Assembly (NCBI GenBank): GCA_014762645.1
Contig: JABURP010000018.1
Coordinates: 1-42,440, forward strand
DNA: 42,440 nt
Direction of reading: 5' to 3'
From: Crocinitomicaceae bacterium
GTDB taxonomy: Bacteria; Bacteroidota; Bacteroidia; Flavobacteriales_D; Crocinitomicaceae
Of the stretch, positions 7,876 through 16,600 are shown in pieces. The notes under the pieces are model-generated. The model worked only from the letters and a program-made list of their open reading frames with translations. It was not told the origin of the DNA and searched no databases. Every line of letters begins with the position of its first letter. Within the stretch, counting starts at the first letter, position 1. Both the position numbers and the translations under genes were made by a program.

Positions 7876-9105
7876 ATGATCAAGCTACTTGAAAAATTTG
7901 AGAATAAGCGACCTGAGATCGTTTTTGAATGGAAAGATTCGGAAACAGAAGCTGAGGGTTGGGTAGTTATTAATTCTTTAAGAGGTGGTGCCGCCGGTGG
8001 TGGAACACGAATGAGAGTAGGTCTTGATAAGAGAGAGGTTGAATCTCTGGCAAAAACAATGGAGGTCAAATTTACAGTTGCGGGTCCGCAAATCGGAGGC
8101 GCAAAATCAGGAATTAATTTTGATCCGAAAGATCCCAGGAAAAAAGGGGTATTACAACGCTGGTATGCCGCAGTTACCCCACTTTTAAAACACTATTACG
8201 GTACCGGTGGGGATTTAAATGTGGATGAAATTCATGAAGTGATCCCAATTACTGAGGATTGTGGTGTTTGGCATCCGCAAGAAGGCGTATTTAATGGTCA
8301 TTTCCAACCCAGGGAAGCACAAAAGATTCACCGTATTGGCCAATTGAGACAAGGTGTTCTTAAAGTTATAGAAGACGAAAAATATTCTCCCGCTATTACC
8401 AGAAAATATGTTGTGGCTGATATGATAACCGGATTTGGTGTGTCCGAGGCGGTTTTACATTACTACAACATTTGGGGAGGGGATATAAAAGGTAAACGTG
8501 CCATCATTCAAGGATGGGGAAATGTTGGTTCAGCAGCAGCGTTTTATTTAGCACAAGCCGGTGTAAAAGTCGTAGGTATCATAGATATAGCAGGTGGATT
8601 GATCAACCCTGAAGGATTTACTTTTGAAGAAATCACCGAACTGTTTTTAACAAAAGACGGGAACAAACTGAATCATCCTGAAATGTTAAGCTTTGATGAA
8701 GTCAATGACAAAATTTGGGATTTGGATGCTGAAATATTTGCTCCTTGTGCCGCATCACGACTTATTACGAAAGATCAGGTTGACCGATTGATCAATACTG
8801 GTATGGAAGTTATATCAGCCGGTGCTAATGTTCCGTTTGCTGATAACGAAATATTCTTTGGTCCGATTGCAGATTACACAGACGAGCATATTTCCGTCAT
8901 CCCGGATTTTATTTCTAACTGTGGAATGGCAAGAGTATTTGCATATTTAATGAGTAATGATCTGGAAGAATTAACTGATCAGGGAATTTTCGAAGACACT
9001 TCAAATACAATAAAAAAAGCATTGCAAGATACCTACGCTAAAAGTTCAGGTAAAACGAAAATTGCCAAAACTGCTTTTGAAATTGCTTTAAATAAACTGA
9101 TTTAA
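7876..9105 (+). CDS. Glu/Leu/Phe/Val dehydrogenase family protein
   Basis: NAD(P)-dependent oxidative deamination or reductive amination of an amino acid in the cytosol. Of the 409 residues, 1-190 form the catalytic domain with GGAKSGI (Lys77, catalytic) and GGDLNVDE (Asp114). Residues 205-360 form the Rossmann domain with GWGNVGS at 214-220 and VVGIIDIAGG closing the second strand. The acidic residue (Asp238) at the end of that strand favours NAD over NADP. The protein belongs to the Bacteroidetes subgroup carrying ITEDCGVWHPQEGVFNG, whose substrate preference (glutamate or a branched-chain amino acid) I cannot assign. The antiporter gene follows after 11 nt, so they likely form an operon. 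Confidence 0.92.
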   Translation: MIKLLEKFENKRPEIVFEWKDSETEAEGWVVINSLRGGAAGGGTRMRVGLDKREVESLAKTMEVKFTVAGPQIGGAKSGINFDPKDPRKKGVLQRWYAAVTPLLKHYYGTGGDLNVDEIHEVIPITEDCGVWHPQEGVFNGHFQPREAQKIHRIGQLRQGVLKVIEDEKYSPAITRKYVVADMITGFGVSEAVLHYYNIWGGDIKGKRAIIQGWGNVGSAAAFYLAQAGVKVVGIIDIAGGLINPEGFTFEEITELFLTKDGNKLNHPEMLSFDEVNDKIWDLDAEIFAPCAASRLITKDQVDRLINTGMEVISAGANVPFADNEIFFGPIADYTDEHISVIPDFISNCGMARVFAYLMSNDLEELTDQGIFEDTSNTIKKALQDTYAKSSGKTKIAKTAFEIALNKLI

Positions 9106-9116
9106 ACTCAATTACT

Positions 9117-10613
9117 ATGGGACTTGAATATATAATGGTCATCATTTTTGTTATTGGTTATGCCGCTATTGCACTTGAGCATAATATTCGTGTAGATAAA
9201 GCAGCTTCTGCGCTTTTGATTGGGATGATCGCCTGGGGGATGTACGCCATTTGGCCGGAGGATCACCTGGGAGTGGAAGAAAACATGACCATCCTGGATG
9301 TTTCAAGAGATTCTACCATTCATGCAGCGAATCCGGCTTTTTCTGAATTTGCCAACCACGAAGTGATCAAAGAAAGAGATGAGATTCTTAACCATGGTAA
9401 TTTTGACATGGAGTTTACTACGAAAGATCCTCATCATACAGAGCATCATGTACATGAATACGTAGAGCATGGCTTGACCCATCACCTATTTGAAATTGCG
9501 AGTATTCTGTTCTTCCTGTTGGGTGCCATGACCATTGTAGAACTTATTGATGCGCATGAAGGATTTTCTGTGATTACAGATCGAATACAGACCACGAATA
9601 AAGTGAAGCTATTATGGGTTATTTGTTTATTGACGTTCTTTATGTCGGCAGCACTAGATAACCTTACAACTTCTATTGTTATGGTGTCCGTTATCCGCAA
9701 GTTGATAAGTGAAAAAGAGGTCAGATGGTTATTTGGTGGTTTCATCATAATTGCAGCAAATGCTGGTGGTGCCTGGTCACCAATTGGAGACGTTACAACA
9801 ACAATGCTATGGAATAATGGGCAGCTACCTGAAACAGGAGTGATTATTGTTAACCTCATTATACCATCTCTTGCAGCGTTGATCATTCCGTTATTAATTG
9901 CTTCTTTCTTTATCAAAGGAAATGTTAAGCGACCTGAGAAGGCAGCTCCTTTGGAAGGGCACGGACATGGAGCTGTTGAAGTAACAAGTTTTGAAAAGGT
10001 ATTTGTATTTGGATTGGGATTAGCAGGTTTGCTATTTGTCCCGGTTTTTAAAACCATCACGCACCTTCCTCCATATACGGGAATGATGTTATCTCTAGGT
10101 GTATTGTGGACCGTGACAGAGATTATGCACGGAAGAAAGTCTACAGAATTAAAGCGCAACCTTTCGGTGATCTCTGTACTACAAAAAGTAGATACGGCTT
10201 CTGTTCTTTTCTTTTTGGGAATCCTAATGGCAGTCGCAGCCTTACAAGAAGTTGGACACTTAAATACCGTTGCCGGATTCTTAAATGATAAGATGTCAGG
10301 AAATATTTATAGTATCAATATTTCAATAGGATTACTTTCTGCTATTGTGGATAACGTACCACTGGTAGCCGCTGCACAAGGTATGTACCCAATTGCGGAA
10401 GCAGGTAATTTTGCTGAAAGTGGAAGATTCTGGCAATTTTTGGCCTACTGTGCAGGTACCGGGGGTTCTGCCCTAATTATTGGTTCGGCAGCTGGTGTTG
10501 CGGTAATGGGATTGGAAAAGATCTCATTCGGGTGGTATCTGAAAAAGATCAGTCTTTATGCTATTGTGGGTTATGTAGCCGGTGCAGCAGTGTATTGGGT
10601 GATGTACAATTAA
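9117..10613 (+). CDS. nhaD: NhaD-type Na+/H+ antiporter
   Basis: Inner-membrane ion transporter that exchanges cytoplasmic Na+ (or Li+) for external H+, typical of marine and brackish Bacteroidetes. The 498-aa protein has about 12 hydrophobic segments. NhaD hallmarks are FLLGAMTIVELIDAHEGF, DNLTTSIVMVSVIRKL, IAANAGGAWSPIGDVTTTMLW, and the second-half repeat SAIVDNVPLVAAAQGM with GTGGSALIIGSAAGV. Residues 40-115 form an unusual hydrophilic His/Glu-rich insert (for example DPHHTEHHVHEYVEHG) between the second and third segments, possibly a pH- or metal-sensing loop. Cotranscription with the upstream dehydrogenase is likely (11-nt gap). Confidence 0.92.
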   Translation: MGLEYIMVIIFVIGYAAIALEHNIRVDKAASALLIGMIAWGMYAIWPEDHLGVEENMTILDVSRDSTIHAANPAFSEFANHEVIKERDEILNHGNFDMEFTTKDPHHTEHHVHEYVEHGLTHHLFEIASILFFLLGAMTIVELIDAHEGFSVITDRIQTTNKVKLLWVICLLTFFMSAALDNLTTSIVMVSVIRKLISEKEVRWLFGGFIIIAANAGGAWSPIGDVTTTMLWNNGQLPETGVIIVNLIIPSLAALIIPLLIASFFIKGNVKRPEKAAPLEGHGHGAVEVTSFEKVFVFGLGLAGLLFVPVFKTITHLPPYTGMMLSLGVLWTVTEIMHGRKSTELKRNLSVISVLQKVDTASVLFFLGILMAVAALQEVGHLNTVAGFLNDKMSGNIYSINISIGLLSAIVDNVPLVAAAQGMYPIAEAGNFAESGRFWQFLAYCAGTGGSALIIGSAAGVAVMGLEKISFGWYLKKISLYAIVGYVAGAAVYWVMYN

Positions 10614-10769
10614 TTGGGTTTTCTTTCGAAACTCTTTCGTTTCCAATTGAGATGAAAATTAAACCATCCATGTCACTAATTATGCATGCGAATAAAAGAT
10701 GCTCATTGGGCTAATACAATCCCAACGGTTAATAACTTCTTTACCCCAATTCGTCTAAAAAATAATTAT

Positions 10770-10853
10770 TGCTTAATTTTCAGTTTCAAATACCTAATTG
10801 CATGGTATTTGAAATTGTTGCATTCACATATTGTAACAATTGAAAATTAAGCA
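10770..10853 (+). other. 84-nt perfect three-way-junction fold before the ExbB gene
   Basis: Outer stem: 13 bp, TGCTTAATTTTCA (10770-10782) with TGAAAATTAAGCA (10841-10853). Second stem: 11 bp, TTTCAAATACC (10784-10794) with GGTATTTGAAA (10804-10814). Third stem: 8 bp with one G-T, TTGTTGCA (10815-10822) with TGTAACAA (10832-10839). Only G10783 and T10840 are unpaired at the junction. It ends 29 nt before the ATG of the ExbB-like gene. It could be a leader RNA, a DNA cruciform or a palindromic repeat remnant. It does not resemble a terminator, as no T run follows. I do not recognise a known riboswitch. Confidence 0.65.
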
Positions 10854-10882
10854 CGTTAAGTAATTAAACAAACAAACCAATT

Positions 10883-11620
10883 ATGAACGTATTCCCCCTT
10901 TTGCTGCAAGGTACGCTTGACAGCCTTGATAATGCTCAAAAAAATGCCGGACAGGCAGACATGACAGAAACTGTCAGAGTATGGGATCTAATCATTGGAA
11001 TCGATCCAATGACAGGAGAAATCAGTATAACGAACCTGATTGTTATGTCAGCTTTACTGGTTTTATCCGTCATTAGTGTATATATCTTTGTTGAGCGATT
11101 CCTTTCCATTAACAAATCCTTAAAGGAAGAAAGAGATTTTATGGTAAGGGTAAAAGATTACCTGTTAGATGGAAAGGTTGATCAGGCCAGAGATTTGTGC
11201 TCCCAAACGGATAACCCTGCGGCGCGAATGGTAGAGAAAGGAATTTCAAGGATAGGAAAACCAATGAGAGATATTGTGAGTTCAATTGAGAACGTCGGAA
11301 AACTCGAAATATATCATTTGGAAAAGAGAATGAGTATTCTGGCTACGGCTTCAGGAGCAGCACCAATGATTGGTTTCCTCGGAACTACATTGGGTATGAT
11401 CCGGGTGTTTCAGGCCATGAAATTTCAGGAAAGTTTTGAATTATCTACCATTTCCGGAGGAATTATGGAAGCCATGGTAACAACTGTTGCCGGACTAATC
11501 GTAGGAATTATGGCCTACATGTCCTACAACTATTTGGTAGCAAAAGTAGATAAGGTGATTCACCACATGGAGAACGCCTCCATTGAATTCTTGGATTTAT
11601 TGAACGAACCGGGAAAGTAG
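10883..11620 (+). CDS. MotA/TolQ/ExbB proton channel family protein
   Basis: Inner-membrane subunit of a proton-motive-force transducer. The 245 aa have a first membrane helix at residues 53-76, a cytoplasmic stretch of about 85 residues, and two helices near 150-172 and 195-220. The MotA/ExbB signature runs from AAPMIGFLGTTLGMI to ISGGIMEAMVTTVAGLIVGI. The N-terminal 50 residues are periplasmic and hydrophilic. ExbD- and TonB-like genes follow, 4 nt and 247 nt away, so the product probably powers a TonB-dependent outer-membrane transporter, although no receptor gene is in the window. The strong 84-nt folded sequence lies in its presumed leader. Confidence 0.9.
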   Translation: MNVFPLLLQGTLDSLDNAQKNAGQADMTETVRVWDLIIGIDPMTGEISITNLIVMSALLVLSVISVYIFVERFLSINKSLKEERDFMVRVKDYLLDGKVDQARDLCSQTDNPAARMVEKGISRIGKPMRDIVSSIENVGKLEIYHLEKRMSILATASGAAPMIGFLGTTLGMIRVFQAMKFQESFELSTISGGIMEAMVTTVAGLIVGIMAYMSYNYLVAKVDKVIHHMENASIEFLDLLNEPGK

Positions 11621-11624
11621 TTGT

Positions 11625-12023
11625 ATGGATTTAGGAAGAAGAAATAAAGTAAAAGCGGAAGGGGGTATGTCTTCCATGACTGACCTGGTATTCCTACTCT
11701 TGATATTTTTTATCATTATGAGTACCAAGGTTGAGCATAACATACCTATTGATCTGCCCAAGAATAGTGAACTTCCACCTAGCACCTCCAACCCACCCCT
11801 GGTGGTCGGTGTTACTGCGAATAGTACATACGTTTTGGAACACTCAGATCAGGAATATGAAATGGCAGAACTGATTCCGGTTTTAGATGCAAAAATGGCA
11901 GAACAGACGGAAAAAAGTATAAAGATTTCGGGTGATAAGGTAGCCAACTATGAGGCAATATTCCAATTAGTGGCCCTGGCGAAACAAAGAGAGTGGAAAC
12001 CCGTATTAGCTTTTACACCGTAA
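11625..12023 (+). CDS. ExbD/TolR family biopolymer transport protein
   Basis: Single-pass inner-membrane partner of the ExbB-like channel. At 132 aa it has a short cytoplasmic N-terminus, a membrane helix at residues 21-37, and a periplasmic domain ending ALAKQREWKPVLAFTP. Asp20 in SSMTDLVFLLLIFFI is the conserved residue expected to carry protons. The gene starts 4 nt after the ExbB stop. Many Bacteroidetes clusters have two ExbD genes, but only one is seen here. Confidence 0.9.
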   Translation: MDLGRRNKVKAEGGMSSMTDLVFLLLIFFIIMSTKVEHNIPIDLPKNSELPPSTSNPPLVVGVTANSTYVLEHSDQEYEMAELIPVLDAKMAEQTEKSIKISGDKVANYEAIFQLVALAKQREWKPVLAFTP

Positions 12024-12139
12024 CGAATGCCTTAAAAAAAGTTAAATAGTTGATATATAGTGCATAACGCTGTTTAATACTGGTAAATGGCATAATAATT
12101 GAGGTTTATTGGTACGCAAGGAAAATTAAAACAATACAC

Positions 12140-12892
12140 ATGAAGACAATTAGGCAAGCAATGGAAGCATTGAGAGAAGAGGATCACAGAAGAGCATTGT
12201 ATAGTGCATTGGTCTTCATCATGCTTCTGATATTATTCTTTTTATTAGTTGGGTTTGAACAACCTGATCCACCACTTAAAGAAAAAGAGGTCTTAATGAC
12301 CCTGGAAGATATCGAATATGATTTTGGCTCTCAACCAGAAGGTGGTAGTCAAAGTAACGATATGAACCCGGATGTCGTTCCTGTACCTGAAAATATTGAA
12401 GAACCATCTGTTGAACATGAAACACAGGAGGAGTCTCCCGTTGAAGTGAGCAGCAGTAACGGTGATAACAACAATACAAATACAACTCAGGAGGTTTCGC
12501 CACCTGTTGACAACACATTTACATTTGGTAATGGGAATGGCAATGGTACCGGAACCGGCCAAGGAAATGAATTTGGAAGTGGTACCGGAGTTGGAGGAAA
12601 CGGACAAGGAAATACTCCTGGTGACGGAACTTATAACCCGGAAAGAAAAAGACTTGTAGACCCAAGTTACAGTTCAAACGCTCAGGAAGAAGGTAAGATT
12701 GCACTTGACATTTATGTGGATGCGAGTGGTAAAATCGTGAAAACCAAATACAAACAATCCAAATCTACTTCGGGTAGTGAGTACTTGAAAAAATTGGCTG
12801 TTAATGCTGCGTATACAATGAAGTATGACGCTAAGGCAGGAGCAGGAATTGAGTATGTGGGATATGTGGTATTCAGATTCATTAAATCTTAG
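12140..12892 (+). CDS. TonB-like energy transducer
   Basis: A 250-aa single-pass membrane protein. A cytoplasmic N-terminus of 20 residues precedes the helix at 21-40 (LVFIMLLILFFLLVGF). An acidic Gln/Asn/Ser-rich spacer follows, then a Gly/Asn-rich stretch (residues 130-168) replaces the usual Pro-rich span. The C-terminal domain (residues 180-250, IALDIYVDASGKIVKTKYKQ to YVVFRFIKS) looks like TonB. It should reach across the periplasm to outer-membrane receptors and be driven by the ExbB/ExbD pair just upstream. The 116-nt gap before it holds no clear promoter. It could equally be called a TolA-like or 'energy transducer TonB' protein. Confidence 0.8.
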   Translation: MKTIRQAMEALREEDHRRALYSALVFIMLLILFFLLVGFEQPDPPLKEKEVLMTLEDIEYDFGSQPEGGSQSNDMNPDVVPVPENIEEPSVEHETQEESPVEVSSSNGDNNNTNTTQEVSPPVDNTFTFGNGNGNGTGTGQGNEFGSGTGVGGNGQGNTPGDGTYNPERKRLVDPSYSSNAQEEGKIALDIYVDASGKIVKTKYKQSKSTSGSEYLKKLAVNAAYTMKYDAKAGAGIEYVGYVVFRFIKS

Positions 12893-12895
12893 GCA

Positions 12896-14122
12896 TTGAA
12901 GTATTACCATGAGGTGCTTGACTGGCTATATGTTCAGGTGCCAAATTATCAAAGACAAGGTGGTCCGGCATATAAGCCAGGATTAGATAATATTAAAAAG
13001 CTCTTGCAGGACATTGGAAACCCGCAGGAGCTTTTTGAATCTATACATATAGCCGGAACCAATGGCAAAGGATCTGTCGCACACATGTTAGCAGCGATTT
13101 ATCAGGAAAACGGTTATAAGGTTGGTGTTTTTACCTCTCCACATATTAGTGACTTTAGAGAGCGTATAAAAATCAACGGTAAAATGGTCAGTAAAGAATT
13201 TGTTACTGAATTTATTCAGGAGCATCAAAAGCTTTTTGTATCACTATCCGCTACATTTTTTGAGATCTGCACGGCAATGGCTTTTCGTGCATTTTCGGAT
13301 AACAAAGTTGATATTGCAATCGTGGAAACAGGTATGGGTGGGCGCCTGGACTCTACAAATGTACTGAAGCCTCGGCTAGCAATCATTACCAATATCGGAT
13401 TGGACCATACCAAATATTTAGGTGATACGGAGCTCGATATTGCCACTGAAAAAGCGGGGATCATTAAAGAGAACATACCTGTCTTGATTGGAGAGAAGCA
13501 ACCTGAAATATCAAAAGTTTTTGAAAAAATTGCCCATGAAAAAAATGCTCCGCTTTATTATAGCAAATTCAGGCCAGTTGAAACAGACCTAAAAGGTGAA
13601 TTTCAAAAGAGAAATGCATGTACAGCCCTGACAGCTGTAGAGTTGTTACAGCAAAAATGGGAGACATCTACTGATAAAAATCTCGCTGCTTTGCATCACG
13701 TAACAGCTCTCTCTGGATTTAAAGGACGTTTACAGCTCGTTCAAAAAAATCCGGGAGTATTAATTGACGTGGCACATAATCCCGCAGGCGTTCAAAATTT
13801 GCTGCATGAATTAAAATCCTTTGAATATGATCATCTACATATAGTTTATGGTGTATCAAATGATAAGGATGTTGTGGGTATCATGAATATGCTGCCAAAG
13901 GATGCTACTTATTATTTTACTGAGTTTGATGGCGAAAGGAGCCTAAAATCCAGCGAATTTGAGAAATATGGTCAGATGTTTGACCTGAACTTTACCGTTT
14001 ATGATTCTCCAAAGGAGGCATTAAACAAAGCACAATATCATGCTACAAGACAGGATATGATTGCTGTTTTTGGAAGTTTCTTTATACTGACTGATTTGGA
14101 TATTGAGGAACTTAACGTATAA
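12896..14122 (+). CDS. folC: Bifunctional folylpolyglutamate/dihydrofolate synthase, TTG start
   Basis: Cytosolic Mur-ligase-related enzyme adding glutamate to dihydropteroate and to folates using ATP. The 408-aa length is typical. Motifs are the P-loop AGTNGKGS at 53-60, SPHISDFRERIKING, VETGMGGRLDSTN, ITNIGLDHT, SGFKGRLQ and DVAHNPAGV. The start codon is TTG at 12896. The family N-terminus (KYYHEVLDWLY) begins right there and no ATG occurs for more than 60 codons, so TTG is well supported. It lies 3 nt after the TonB-like stop, suggesting translational coupling. The 3' end overlaps the convergent CotH gene by 11 nt. Confidence 0.94.
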   Translation: MKYYHEVLDWLYVQVPNYQRQGGPAYKPGLDNIKKLLQDIGNPQELFESIHIAGTNGKGSVAHMLAAIYQENGYKVGVFTSPHISDFRERIKINGKMVSKEFVTEFIQEHQKLFVSLSATFFEICTAMAFRAFSDNKVDIAIVETGMGGRLDSTNVLKPRLAIITNIGLDHTKYLGDTELDIATEKAGIIKENIPVLIGEKQPEISKVFEKIAHEKNAPLYYSKFRPVETDLKGEFQKRNACTALTAVELLQQKWETSTDKNLAALHHVTALSGFKGRLQLVQKNPGVLIDVAHNPAGVQNLLHELKSFEYDHLHIVYGVSNDKDVVGIMNMLPKDATYYFTEFDGERSLKSSEFEKYGQMFDLNFTVYDSPKEALNKAQYHATRQDMIAVFGSFFILTDLDIEELNV

Positions 14123-16370
14123 CTACCTTTTCAGTGTGTCCTCCCGTTTCCAAACGCAAAATATAAGTTCCGCTAGAAAGCGAAGAAACGTCTAGCTGTA
14201 GTATCGTTCCGTTGACCTGACTTTGTAAAGCAACACGTCCATTCAAATCGTACAAATAGATTTCACTCTGGATAAATTCATCCACCTGAATATTGATAAA
14301 TTCACTTGCCGGGTTAGGGTAGAGGTTAATATTTACATTCGGTAAGGACACCTCTTCTTCTCCCATTAGTGTGGTGTTTTCGGCCTGGAATGTAGGGATC
14401 AGGTATTCAAATGGCCCGGTTCCGTTGGGGAGTCTTCCGTAAGTAACGTCTGGATATTGATCCGGAAACTCTACCATATCAACTGTTGAGTCTGTCAAAT
14501 GCGTAAGATAAAGAGTTTCCCCGTTGATATCCAACCCAAAATTGGTATGATCAATTCCCTGTGCGGTTTGACCATCCGCCCAAAAAACTATGTAAGAATT
14601 GGGTTGCAGAATAATATTTGGCAGCACCCATTTGTACAGGTCACTATCATTGTCAGAAAGGCAATAGTTGTACAGTTGAATTGGATCACTAGTGGAGTTA
14701 TACAATTCAATCCAATCATCAAATTCACCAGCCTGATCACTCATAATGGAAACATTGTTGGCAGAGAGCTCATTGATGACAAGTCCTTTTTTAGGTTCAA
14801 TACTGTAAAACTCATACTCCGCTCGAACCGGTGAAAATTTTCCTGCAATGCTATTTTCTGCGTAGACATAGTACTGCATTTCCAGACTCTGCATTTGTAC
14901 ATCAACACCATAAACTCCATCTGAGGCAGCACCATCATTGTGTAATCCATCATCATACATAGGAACACGCGTAAAGTAATCTAACTTATGATGACGGTAT
15001 CCCAGCCAAACATTCGTTTCGTTTGATACGTCCGCAGTAATGGTAACGGAAGCATAAGGTTCAGGCTGTACAGGAACATCAACATTTGTAATCATTGGCG
15101 GATTAGCCTGAAATTCGGGAAGCGAATAAATATACGGTTCACGACCCTGCATTAGGTTTTGAAGGCCCGGACGTAGACTAAACCAATTACCAACATCCTG
15201 TGTAAGGTTGTCCACGAATTGTTGATAGGTGTAAAATGGATAGGGCTCAGAGGGTACTTCGGGATCAATCTGATCGTGCCAGTACTGTGCCCGTTGCATA
15301 TAGTAGTTGTTGTTTACATTCTCTTCAAAAATAGTGCGCATGTGCGCCACGTACATTTTTTTATACTGTGGATTGGAGAGGAGACGAGCTATTAACGGCC
15401 TGAAATTCGGTGATCCAGCATGAATAAAAGGATCCTGCGTTTGCATGTCATTGGTACTCAATGCAAAAATTCCGGTTCCGTTAAAAGGTAATCCACCAAA
15501 AGACATATTGACATCCCATAGTATTATGCTCCATTTCCCATTATCCATTTTGTAGATATAGTAATTATGAGCAAAAGCGGTATATCCATCATTGTGTACA
15601 AAAGCTGAACTAACGGCCAAAAACCATAAGGCTCTGTCAACATCAAGGTAATTACCAATCGTATTTGGGAAGAACTCTAAACGATACGTTAAATCTTGTA
15701 AAGCAGTCAAGCCATACAGTGATTTCATATCGTAAAGTGTGTCGTATGCCATGGAATCTGGATGGTAGGCCAGGTTAGAGTTATCTCCAAAAATGTCAAA
15801 TGAAACAGGGTCACATTTAAAGAATGGATTATCAGATGAATTGTAAAATTCCTTTAGAAATTCATTATCAATGGACTCCGTATTGGTGTAAATACCACGA
15901 TAGCCCCCGTTTATATATAGTTTGGTAAAATTAGCCTTGGGACAATCCATATATTGATTAGAAAGTTCATACATCAAAACTTCTCTTATCATACTGGGGT
16001 CACTATAGCAGTTTGCGAGTTTGAACTTGTCTTTTCCCTGGTGCTCCTGTCCTAATATTGTATAGTTCAGATCAATGTTAAATGGATTTTTGTTACTAGT
16101 AGTATCCATAGAACTGTTTCCTTTATACCGAACGCCACAACTATCATAAACAAATCCATCTATCGTTACCGTAGCCAGAATTCTACCGGTTCCACTTCCT
16201 GTACCACTGTTAGCGGAAGCCATTGAATCAAGTAGTTCATCCCAATTGGAGTCGTAAAAGTCAATTTTAAATTCGTGGATGTAAGTTGGATCAAATACAT
16301 ACTGTCCAATAACAGTATGTGTGGATAACATAAATACCACACAAATCAGTGAATTTAAGAGCGATTTCAT
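14112..16370 (-). CDS. Secreted CotH kinase family protein with lamin-tail and T9SS domains
   Basis: A 752-aa exported protein. The signal peptide is residues 1-22. The CotH domain spans about 30-400, with RYKGNSS at 81-87 and the signature YYIYKMDNGKW..WDVNMSFG around 270-292. CotH proteins are atypical secreted protein kinases. A beta domain follows (about 430-530), then a lamin-tail domain beginning LVINELSANN (about 540-650, with DDWIELYN), and a T9SS sorting domain with LYPNPASEFINI and SSGTYILRLE. This layout is common in Bacteroidetes cell-surface proteins. The gene is monocistronic with its own promoter, and its 3' end overlaps folC tail to tail by 11 nt. Substrate unknown. Confidence 0.9.
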   Translation of the reverse strand: MKSLLNSLICVVFMLSTHTVIGQYVFDPTYIHEFKIDFYDSNWDELLDSMASANSGTGSGTGRILATVTIDGFVYDSCGVRYKGNSSMDTTSNKNPFNIDLNYTILGQEHQGKDKFKLANCYSDPSMIREVLMYELSNQYMDCPKANFTKLYINGGYRGIYTNTESIDNEFLKEFYNSSDNPFFKCDPVSFDIFGDNSNLAYHPDSMAYDTLYDMKSLYGLTALQDLTYRLEFFPNTIGNYLDVDRALWFLAVSSAFVHNDGYTAFAHNYYIYKMDNGKWSIILWDVNMSFGGLPFNGTGIFALSTNDMQTQDPFIHAGSPNFRPLIARLLSNPQYKKMYVAHMRTIFEENVNNNYYMQRAQYWHDQIDPEVPSEPYPFYTYQQFVDNLTQDVGNWFSLRPGLQNLMQGREPYIYSLPEFQANPPMITNVDVPVQPEPYASVTITADVSNETNVWLGYRHHKLDYFTRVPMYDDGLHNDGAASDGVYGVDVQMQSLEMQYYVYAENSIAGKFSPVRAEYEFYSIEPKKGLVINELSANNVSIMSDQAGEFDDWIELYNSTSDPIQLYNYCLSDNDSDLYKWVLPNIILQPNSYIVFWADGQTAQGIDHTNFGLDINGETLYLTHLTDSTVDMVEFPDQYPDVTYGRLPNGTGPFEYLIPTFQAENTTLMGEEEVSLPNVNINLYPNPASEFINIQVDEFIQSEIYLYDLNGRVALQSQVNGTILQLDVSSLSSGTYILRLETGGHTEKVVIR

Positions 16371-16408
16371 TTTTTTCAGATCAGGTCAATGCATATACAT
16401 TGTTCTCT

Positions 16409-16438
16409 CAAAGTTAAGAAAATAACGTTGATATTCAA
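16409..16438 (-). promoter_or_regulatory. Promoter of the CotH protein gene
   Basis: On the minus strand, TTG (16438-16436) and TAACTTTG (16416-16409, exact TAnnTTTG) are 19 nt apart. The -7 element ends 38 nt before the ATG at 16370. Confidence 0.65.
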
Positions 16439-16600
16439 TATGTAACAGTATGAAAGTTGTACTGACTTCTATGTTTTTACTATTCAATCTATTATTCTAT
16501 TTTTGATTGTTGCCAGGTAGGTGACAGTAGAAAATTTTAAATTCTGGATAAAGATTTTCAAATAGCACAAATCAACAACCTGATTATTAAAACCAAAATT

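Noticed and set aside
9482-10159. 225-aa minus-strand open frame
   Set aside because: It is antisense to nhaD, which has clear family motifs; the reverse frame shows only codon-shadow composition.
10612-10648. Terminator after nhaD
   Set aside because: AATTGG/CCAATT is only 6 bp with a 25-nt loop and no T run follows.
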